From an uncultured Lachnospiraceae bacterium (GTDB lineage Bacteria; Bacillota; Clostridia; Lachnospirales; Lachnospiraceae): a stretch of DNA of 64,000 nt. The stretch lies in contig CADCII010000019.1 of the NCBI GenBank assembly GCA_902801515.1, positions 1-64,000 of the forward strand, written 5' to 3'. The number at the start of each line of letters is the position of its first letter. The stretch's first letter is position 1. Below, one piece after another: positions 46,901-55,000 of this stretch. The translations under genes and the position numbers were made by a program. The notes under the pieces were generated by a model that did not search any database, was not told the origin of the DNA, and was given only the letters and a program-made list of their open reading frames with translations.

Positions 46901-49900
46901 TTTTGCAAGGATCAAAGAACCGCTGGTGCACCTGACCGAGGTTCAGACAGTAAATAATAACGATTATGGTATCTCGATGAAGATGATCGATTTTAATAAT
47001 ACAATCGTGAATAAGAGAGATTCCCTTCAGACACAGTATTTTGGCCTGGATTCTAATAAAACGGGGCTTTTATCTTCAAACCTTGAAAATGGATATCCTG
47101 AATCGACAACTAACCACACGTCGCTGAGGCAGCTCTTTGCCGGCGATCAGGAAGTGAATCATCTGTTCATTCAAAGTGTTTATGATGAAAGCGGTTACTT
47201 TGAATATGACTCGACAAAGAATTATGCTTACCTTAATGGCTCTGATTTTGAAGTTTATGACCAGTTGGGAACGGTTGAAAGAAGCGGAAACCATAACACC
47301 ATGCGGCATGGCCAGTTCATGCCATATAATTCTCTGATCGATCCGGCAACCGGAGAACCCTGGCCGTATTCTGACACTTACAGTAATACAACTACAGTGA
47401 CCGCTTCACAACTTCCGCAAGATGATCCGCGATACGGGGAAGGTCTTCATGAGATCCCAACGTCAGAGGCGGACTACTTTTTCGGAATGGAAATGTCTGC
47501 TTCCTTCACACAGACAGCCAGCGGTCTGGATGCCTGGGGACACGACATTATCTTTGAATTCTCAGGTGATGACGATTTCTGGCTCTACGTAGATGATGAA
47601 TTGATACTGGATCTGGGCGGCGTCCACTCAGCCATGACAGGATCTGTCAATTTCAGAACCGGAATTGTTACGGGAAGAAACGGTCAGACAAAGACGCTCC
47701 GTGAAATCTTCAGGAGTAATTATCTGGCCAGAAATCCTGGGGCTTCCACCGAAGAAGTAAATACTTATCTGAGCCGCTTTTTTGAAGATGGGGAGACCGT
47801 CTTCAGAGATTACAGCACACACAAGATGAATGTGTTTTATATGGAACGCGGTGCAGGCGCTTCCAACCTGTTCATGCGTTTTAATCTGACTGCGGTCAAA
47901 CCGGGCGAGGTAACTCTTTCCAAGGAAGTGACGGGATCTGATAACATAGACTATGATCTCATGGAGTTTCCATATCAGATATTATATAAAACACAGGATG
48001 ACAGCCCATATGATGAGCATAGTTCATACCGGCTGCTTACTCAGGATGAGAATGACCCTGCGGTGACTTATCAGGGATCCAAACGTCCTGTTAAATTTGC
48101 GCAGAGCTTTACGCCGGTTAACGGGACAGAGGAATATGAAAACGTGTTCTTCCTGAAAGCAGGGGAGATCGCGTCTATCAATATGCCGGACAATGTTGTG
48201 GAATACAAGATCGTTGAGTGCGGCGTGAACATGAATATCTTCAAATCCGTCGAAGCGAACGGTACCTTATTGTCTCAGGAAGGAGATACCGGCAGACGGG
48301 ATTATGAAGTACCGCCTTCTTCCATAGAGGACCGGCCGGAAGTTGATTATGTGAACGAAGTGGATCCGGACAGTCTTCGAAATCTGACAGTGACGAAAAA
48401 ACTGTGGGATGAAGGCGGCAAAGACGGAAATCCTCTGAACGGATATGACGATGACGAGACGACCTTCCGGTTCCGTATCAGTATGTCTGCCCAGGGTTCC
48501 TCAGAACTTGTCCCGGCGGTATATAAAAAATATTACGTAAAAGATCCTGTCGGTAATTACTGCAGATGGGATGCACAGCAGAAGCGGTTTGTATCACTGG
48601 GCATTCAGGATTATCCTAAACTGGCAGAGTACATTGCCATTCATTCGGAAGAAGGAGTGGTCTTTGAGACATCTTTATATGGGACAGTATCTGATATCCC
48701 GGGCGGATTCAGCATGGAATTCCGCGGACTCCCGGTGGATTCGTCTTTTAAAGCAGAAGAAAGAGACGGAGAGATTCCCAAAGGATACACAAGGATTGAG
48801 TACGAGCGTGATCAGGGATCCTTTATTTCAGATGAGGAACCGAACCAGGGAACCATACGGCCCAGTGAAGACCCGCATGTCCTGGTTCATAACAAGCGGG
48901 GATGGGGACTGACGATAAAAAAGATATGGTCTGATGCAGACTATATGGATTCCCATGACGATATATACTTTGCAATCTATATCAACAGAGTACTTCTCGA
49001 AAATTCTGTCCGGAAGCTTTCATCACCATCCTCATCAGTGTACTATTACTTTGATGAACTGGCCCAGGGAGCAGATTTCGAGGATTATAAGATCTATGAA
49101 GTCCGGCTGACAAACCCGCAGACTGATGATGAAGGAAATATCAGTTATGATGGTATCGAAAAGATTGAAGAAGGCGGTGTTCTGAATGTTGGAGGGACAC
49201 CTAAGGGAGGAACGCATCAGGACAGCTTTTCTTATGATGTTGCCTATACCGAGGGTGAGCCTTCGGGTGGCACGGAAGATCACAGGAATGTCCGTGAAGA
49301 CACAGTGACAAACACCCGCCGTGGTATTCGCCTGATCAAGAAGGACTGGAATGGGAATGTGCTGCCCGGAGCCGTTTTCACACTAAAAGACAGTGATGGA
49401 GTTCCGGTCGGAGCGCAGACCTACACCTCGGACTTTGATGGATTGATTACGATTGCTTATGTTGATCCCGGCACATATATGTTGGAAGAGACCATACCGC
49501 CGAGCGGTTTCCAGAAACCGCCGGCCTGGACCATTGTCAAAAACGCTGATGACAGTGTCAGTGTTACCGGAGAAAACGGAACATTTGAGGTAAGTAAGGC
49601 AACAGCCACTGAAATGGCAGAGATTACCCTGAAGAATAAAGGCTTTTCATTGCAGGCCATAAAGGTGGATAAAGATATGGCAGACCAGAGCACCGGAGAC
49701 GGTGCATTGGAAGGCGCTGTATTTGCACTGTACAGACAAATCGCTACCGTAAGTGGTCTGGTGAAAGATCAGAAGCCGTATTCGGGATATGAAGAGCTCT
49801 CAACGGGGACGGACGGAATAATCCCGCGCATTACCTCTGCATTGCTTCCCGGGACTTATTATCTGTCCGAAGTGTCTCCCCCCGGCGGATATAAATCACT

Positions 49901-50609
49901 GACGGGTGATCTGGTGTTCACCATCACTGATGCGGGAACAGTGGAGATTCCAACGAACATCTCTACAGCGGATCCTTCGACTCTGATCATTATGAATAAT
50001 CTGCCTGATCTGGGCGTGGAAAGCTGGATCAGTTCTGCCGAGAGTGATGGTCATACCACTTTTACGATCAGGATTCCCAATGAGAAAGCGGGCGTGCCTG
50101 TCACGATCGTTAAAACAGATCAGAGCGGCAGCCTGCTTGAGGATGCTTCCTTCACTTTCGAGGGCGGAACCCTGCCGGATGAGATCTCCTGCATCTCACA
50201 AAAGACTGCGGTAAAATATGGTGACAAGACAATAGAAGAGGCTCTGATCTATCAGAACCCGGCTCTCGAAGTGGGAGAATATACACTGACAGAGGTTTCG
50301 GCTCCTGACGGATATTATCCTCTGGAAGGCCCGGTAACGATTTCTGTCGAAAATCAGGGCTCCGGCATTAATGTTTTGGCGAAGATCAACGGGCAGAAAA
50401 GTACAAAAGCCAGGGCAGAAAGAATTGACGTCAATCATCCTGAATATGGATGGAGAGTGACGATTATGAATTCTGCCGGTTATGCGCTTCCCTCAACCGG
50501 CGGTCCCGGAACAAGGATATTCAATATCTTAGGCATGATGCTTATGGTATTGGCGGGAACAGGGATGTTTGTGATGAAAAGAAAAAATAACCACGTTAAA
50601 CTCAGGTAA
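43941..50609 (+). CDS. Giant LPxTG surface protein with fibro-slime and SpaA-like domains (paralogue 2)
   Basis: 2222 residues. The N-terminal segment WRILASMLAVIVTFVTTYSLILPAITVS (in part) is shared with the other giants; no Shine-Dalgarno site is visible. A run of ETETETE-type sequence spans residues ~120-180. Two related domains follow (SDGKNYKVTVTYG...IPEGAELKVEEILPGE near 190 and SDGRSYKISVTYG...VPEGAKLEVSEILPGE near 350). Residues ~520-840 look like two ricin/fascin-type beta-trefoil or related modules (YFEPVTGAEHQYYIF, YLAIQAGNVSLKD). A fibro-slime domain (FEFSGDDDFWLYVDDELILDLGG, in part) lies near 1195-1320. Then come Cna-B/SpaA domains and LPSTGGPG plus membrane tail. Likely a carbohydrate-binding adhesin. 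Confidence 0.88.
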   Translation: MRKENHSSHNYILEDHRKRSLWRILASMLAVIVTFVTTYSLILPAITVSVEQVEEVDGLYLGEDDDGYEIVEDNEEQYEQITPEADTLSADFGTEDILDGELIEDEDQPAETESEIDAAGIELWVETETETETETEIESETETVTETDGETESELTTEAESETEIETETEEETDAETGNTTAINTRSAIDKNILASDGKNYKVTVTYGAEAMIPEGAELKVEEILPGENSYREINGGYKDARSAHKDSYEEYVSRAQDALNSDEKVTFARFFDICIVKDGTEIQPSGEVDVRIELADDLSEDVKAVHFGDEVEVLDAARVHAESLSDAVEFTASGFSVYGIVGTTIEKTFVASDGRSYKISVTYGPEAGVPEGAKLEVSEILPGEESTDDRLEYDEYVAKAEEALGWKEGSASYARLFDIRIVDENGEKVEIKAPVQVKVELEDKNAGDTTANIQIVHFADSAEDGDIVENVEVKNDDTEAAGISLVFLAAGFSVYAITDAPEPYESDIATVSSLEEFYNIEDLANEGFYLSIPGFSSGVYFGGSLNSNGCLVEESELSNSAVWYFEPVTGAEHQYYIFTWLNGQKKYIKQKKTNDNSVELASSGTAFSISDAGGGTFYIKHATQNRWLQHSNGGGGIRLYTDNNNAANSKIRMTYASSAAVPKDPYDLDGTTHGIAYDSESIFCTALMNDAPSAGGSLRGQDMAKLDTEGYSDQLFVPLDSDITEWTFHSIEEDYYYITTEVDGVEKYLAIQAGNVSLKDTPGEDCQIRVRPGKGENSGFYSFSAGGYSLAMTGEEGDRSFIGASGNNQKKWFKFAEKSSLTEDDYLIYTAKKISVSDRNSEEVVLYTRIWNGSKYEFYAVDYDGSLIRCYDDGDVIKWVGNQYETAVWELTDYYNYDEQGNPTGQNGYYDLRNTYSGNYIAPQLDGGKIVSDNATGVNLDGRYYQEEYTKIKTWDETYYSYVGLKVDLENKRVVPCPSSQSDDFYFARIKEPLVHLTEVQTVNNNDYGISMKMIDFNNTIVNKRDSLQTQYFGLDSNKTGLLSSNLENGYPESTTNHTSLRQLFAGDQEVNHLFIQSVYDESGYFEYDSTKNYAYLNGSDFEVYDQLGTVERSGNHNTMRHGQFMPYNSLIDPATGEPWPYSDTYSNTTTVTASQLPQDDPRYGEGLHEIPTSEADYFFGMEMSASFTQTASGLDAWGHDIIFEFSGDDDFWLYVDDELILDLGGVHSAMTGSVNFRTGIVTGRNGQTKTLREIFRSNYLARNPGASTEEVNTYLSRFFEDGETVFRDYSTHKMNVFYMERGAGASNLFMRFNLTAVKPGEVTLSKEVTGSDNIDYDLMEFPYQILYKTQDDSPYDEHSSYRLLTQDENDPAVTYQGSKRPVKFAQSFTPVNGTEEYENVFFLKAGEIASINMPDNVVEYKIVECGVNMNIFKSVEANGTLLSQEGDTGRRDYEVPPSSIEDRPEVDYVNEVDPDSLRNLTVTKKLWDEGGKDGNPLNGYDDDETTFRFRISMSAQGSSELVPAVYKKYYVKDPVGNYCRWDAQQKRFVSLGIQDYPKLAEYIAIHSEEGVVFETSLYGTVSDIPGGFSMEFRGLPVDSSFKAEERDGEIPKGYTRIEYERDQGSFISDEEPNQGTIRPSEDPHVLVHNKRGWGLTIKKIWSDADYMDSHDDIYFAIYINRVLLENSVRKLSSPSSSVYYYFDELAQGADFEDYKIYEVRLTNPQTDDEGNISYDGIEKIEEGGVLNVGGTPKGGTHQDSFSYDVAYTEGEPSGGTEDHRNVREDTVTNTRRGIRLIKKDWNGNVLPGAVFTLKDSDGVPVGAQTYTSDFDGLITIAYVDPGTYMLEETIPPSGFQKPPAWTIVKNADDSVSVTGENGTFEVSKATATEMAEITLKNKGFSLQAIKVDKDMADQSTGDGALEGAVFALYRQIATVSGLVKDQKPYSGYEELSTGTDGIIPRITSALLPGTYYLSEVSPPGGYKSLTGDLVFTITDAGTVEIPTNISTADPSTLIIMNNLPDLGVESWISSAESDGHTTFTIRIPNEKAGVPVTIVKTDQSGSLLEDASFTFEGGTLPDEISCISQKTAVKYGDKTIEEALIYQNPALEVGEYTLTEVSAPDGYYPLEGPVTISVENQGSGINVLAKINGQKSTKARAERIDVNHPEYGWRVTIMNSAGYALPSTGGPGTRIFNILGMMLMVLAGTGMFVMKRKNNHVKLR

Positions 50610-50647
50610 AGCTAAGATAAAGAAATAAAAGATTGAGTCAAATCGAC

Positions 50648-50680
50648 TGTGACGTTTTTGAGCACAGCAACGAGTATAAT
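50648..50680 (+). promoter_or_regulatory. Promoter-associated motif of paralogue 3
   Basis: TGTGACGTTTTTGAGCA (50648-50664), ten bases, TATAAT (50675-50680): same motif and spacing as ahead of paralogue 2. Confidence 0.5.
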
Positions 50681-50766
50681 AAATCATCAAAACCAAAACT
50701 ATGCATCTGTAAGTACTTTTTGTAAAACAAATAGCAGAGATATATGGGATCAGGGGGAATAACACA

Positions 50767-52090
50767 GGGATACAAAGAATGGTCTGATTGAGGCATCAGG
50801 GAATACGAATATGAGATATACAGACAGTTTTTTCCGGAAGATCCTTTCGAAAGAACATAAGATCAATAAAATATGGAAGGCCTTGGCAGGCATTATGGCT
50901 ATCATCGTCACATTTACTGTGACGTATAGTCTCATATTGCCTGCCATTACTGTATCCAGAGACCAGGCGGACGAGATAGCAGGATTGTATCTGGATGATG
51001 CTGAAGAGGCATTCGACATCGTGGAAGATGACGGTGACGAGGACGAACTATGGTCTTCAGAAGGTGATGTTATACAGCACACGGGTGTATTGGAAGACGA
51101 TTGGGACGGCATCCTGATCGAGGAAGAAACAGAAGATGAATCCGAAGAAATAGGCTCCGGAATCGAGTTGGAAGAGCCTGCCCAGAGCGAGAATATTGAT
51201 GCGCATTATGCATACGAACAAGGGCTTTCTAGTGAAACAGAGGCGGAAACAACAGCTGCGATAGAGCTGGATTCGGAAGATAAAGAGGAGACAGAAAATG
51301 AGAGCCAGACCGAGATCAGCGTTGAGACTGAATCAGAGACCGAAGTAGAGACTAAATCAGAGAACGAAGTAGAGACAGAATCAGAAACCGAAGTAGAGAC
51401 GGAATCAGAGACAGAATCAGAGACCGAAATACAGACAGAATCAGAGACCGAGATCGAAACGGAGACAGAATCGGTGACACGGTTCCCGGCGCAGCGATTC
51501 ACTGCTTCAGAAAATGGCGTACTGATCATCGTGAACGCTCCCGAGTCGGCATTCCCGGAAGGGACCACTATGACTGTGAGCCATGTGGATGATGAACAGA
51601 CCCTGAAGGGAATCGAGGAAGCAGCACAGACAGATGAAAAACTAATCAGTCGCATAGAGGCAGTTGACATCTGCTTCCGTGATGCAGATGGAAATGAGAT
51701 CGAACCGAAGGCACCGGTCAGTGTCTGCATGATCACGGAGAATAAGGCATCAAAGGAAGATCCTGTTGTGGTTCATGTGGATGACGATGGCCGTGCTGAG
51801 ACCGTACAGGATGCAGAAGTCTACACGACAGGAACTCATGACCAGATCGTACTGACTGCAAATGGGTCAGCAGCGAACCAGGCAGAGTCTGAGACTGAGA
51901 CAATAGACGAATCTTCGGCAGATGCCGCCGCTAAGACAGCCATTGAGTTTGAAACTGAACAGTTCTCTATTTATGCTGTGGTTTACACGGTGGACTTCGA
52001 GTACTCCTTGAACGGCAAAATGTACGAGTTCAGCCTTCCCGGAGGCGGATTTGTGTCATTTACAGACCTCGTAGAAGTGCTGGGTATAAT
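50767..52090 (+). repeat. Long direct repeat, left copy (start of paralogue 3)
   Basis: From about 40 bases before the start codon through the N-terminal domains, this stretch closely matches 59070-60215 (start of paralogue 4): same leader GATTGAGGCATCAGGGAAT, same first residues MRYTDSFF, and near-identical PEGTTM domain. The copies differ mainly in the Glu/Thr-rich part. Boundaries are approximate. Confidence 0.75.
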
Positions 52091-55000
52091 TGGTGATACG
52101 AACTCTGATGAAACGGATGCAGAAATTGATGCCATTGAAACACAGGATGCTGATGGCATGCCTGATGTTGAGGTGAGTGATGCGGCAAAGAAGTTTGTGG
52201 CTGATGTGACTTCGGTAGAATTCAGCAGTCCTGAGCTGGTTGATATAAGCAAGGTTGAGAATGAGACCACGGTTGGCCAGATCAAGGAAAGCCGCGGACT
52301 TGAGTGCGAGTACAGCGCCGAACTGACGGAAGAACAGATCGCAGAGATTAACGCGCAGACGGTGGAAGCCGGAGACTGGGCTCTGATCAGTGTGCATCCG
52401 TTTATGAGCGAGGAAACGCTGACGGTCACCATGAAGAATGGGGATCAGTTTGTGGTGAGGGTGACGGATGGGCAGATCAAGACGAAGTTTATTGACGCCA
52501 AGGGCGATGCCTGGGAAATCACGGTAACCTTCGACGAGAACGCGCAGATTCCAGATGGCGCACAGCTGAAAGTGCGCGAGATCACCAAAGAAGATCAGGA
52601 TTATTCCAGTTATTATCAGAAGGCTATGGCAAAGGCCGTGGGCTTTGATTTGGATGATTCCCCGGCGGAAGAAGACGATATCAACGCCATCGAGCCCATG
52701 GCGGAAGAAGCGAGCGGGGACGCCGCCAATTCCTACGAGGAGGATGGAGAGAGCGAAGCGCCCGAAGGCGCTGACGTTGAGGCGCTGGACGAGGGTCCCG
52801 GCATCTCGTATGAGGCGACGGAAGCGCATCTGTTCAGCAGCGAGGCGCAAGCCGCGTACATTCGATTCTTTGATATCGAAATCTGGGCGAACGATGAGAA
52901 AATTGAGCCGAAGGCGGAAGTGTCCGTTACCATCTCTTTGGCAGACGTTCCGCAGAATGTTCCTTCCGGCCTGCAGGTCGTCCATTTTGCCAAGGCTGGC
53001 GCGGAATTGATGGAGACAAAGGAAAACATCAGGACCAAGGACGAGGGAAATATCACCGAGCTGTCGTTCGACACGAATGAATTCTCGGTCTATTCGGTTG
53101 CGTCTACGGCCAGCGGCACGGTGGATAACAACATTCTGAATAATGATTATGTGCTGGTCTGCAATGGCGTTGCCCTTTCTCCGGAGCAGAATACTACGGG
53201 AAATACGAATAATCTGCGCGGCATTCCTGTCACCGTCAGTAACGGTGTGATCAGCACAAACAATGCGTCAGATTCTCTCCCGGTATGGACCGTGGAACGG
53301 TATTGGAACAATACTGCGAATGGATACCGCTATCGGCTTAGAACAACCGTGAATGGTGAAACACGGTATTTGAATATTGATAACTGGAATGGAGGCGGAG
53401 CTTATGCCCGCGCTCAGTCACAGGACATTAGCATTGAAACGAGATACAACAATAGTCAGTATCAGTACAGGTTTAAGCGTGCGGACGCAAATCAAGCACT
53501 GGATTTGTTTGGCGGCAGCAGCTCTCAGGGATTTGGTTCCTATGATGGAACAAGAGACTATGAATACTTCACCCTATACGAGCTTGGCGCTGAAATCCGC
53601 AATGAGGTGACCATTCATTTCGTCGACCGCGAAGGTAATCCCCTGAATGATGTGTCGTATACGGGAAACCTTGCCGACGGCACATTCTCTGTGCCCTATA
53701 ATTGGAATGGAACCACCGGAACGGTTGATGTGAGCACGGACTTTGCCAAGAGCGGCTATACCTATGCCAATACCCACCTGGCGAAGAACACCACGGATGA
53801 TAGTTGGACAGGCTCAAATTATCAGCAGAATGGCCTTATAATCGAATCCAAATTTGAGTCAAATGGGAATAGACTGACTTTCAAGACGGACAAGGGTGAC
53901 GGCCAAACATACGCGACGAATGGTCATCCCGATAACTATGATTTTAACGCGCGCTTCACGACGTTCCCTCCGGATAAAGGAGCAGAGGCAGAATACGCTG
54001 CCGCGGGGAGTAAGGATGTCTATGTTGTGCTTGACCCTGTGCGCAATTCTGGCGGCGGCAGTGGATCCGGCAGCGGTAGCGGATCCGGAAGCGGCAGCGG
54101 CGGTCAACAGCCCACGGACACCGATCCGCAGTTTAAAAAGCAGGTGACCAGCAACGGAGACGGCACCTATAACCTCGCTCTGAGCGTCACCGGGCGGGCA
54201 TTGAATTTTACAGATCAGCCCAAGGCCAATATTCTGCTGGTTGTTGATACTTCGTCGAGTATGAGGGATAATAACGACCCTGAAACCCATGACTCCAGAT
54301 TGGCTGCAACAAAAACGAGTCTTAAGCAGTTTGGCGCGAAGCTGTTCAGCAGAAATGGAACGGGCGAAGAGGGTTCTGCGCCCCCTGATACGGTCCAGGT
54401 CGCGATGATTTCCTTCGACTCGGGCACCAACACCGATCTGAACTGGACAACCGAGCAGAGCGCTTTTAACTCAGCAGTAGATGGTCTGTCACCCCATAAA
54501 GGCACAAACTGGGAAGATGCGCTGCAGTTGGCTTATGACACGGCGCTGGCGCGGTATAATGCGGATCATGACCCAACCTTCATCGTCTTCTTTACTGACG
54601 GTGAACCTTCCCAGTATACGAATTTCCATCAGACACCGCATCCTACGACTAGCTGGAAGTATTTCTTTGCTTTCTACAGCCGGGAAGCGGCGAAGGACGA
54701 GGCTCGCGAGATCGTTTCTGCAGGGCTGAGGCTCTATTCGGTGTTCGCCTATGGATCATCGAATAACCATACATTCAACGGTGAGGGCGTCAACGCCTTG
54801 CTTAATAACCTCGTGAATTACGCATATAACGATAATGGGGCAAGCGGTCAGTACTCCTTCACCGCGGAAAGAGCGTCCGAGATCAACGCGGCGTTTGACG
54901 CCATACTGCACGGCATCAACAATGCTCTGGGCGTCAGTGACGTGGAAATGAACGACAGCATCACGTCGTTGACCAGCATTGGCGCGTCTCTGGACAGCAG

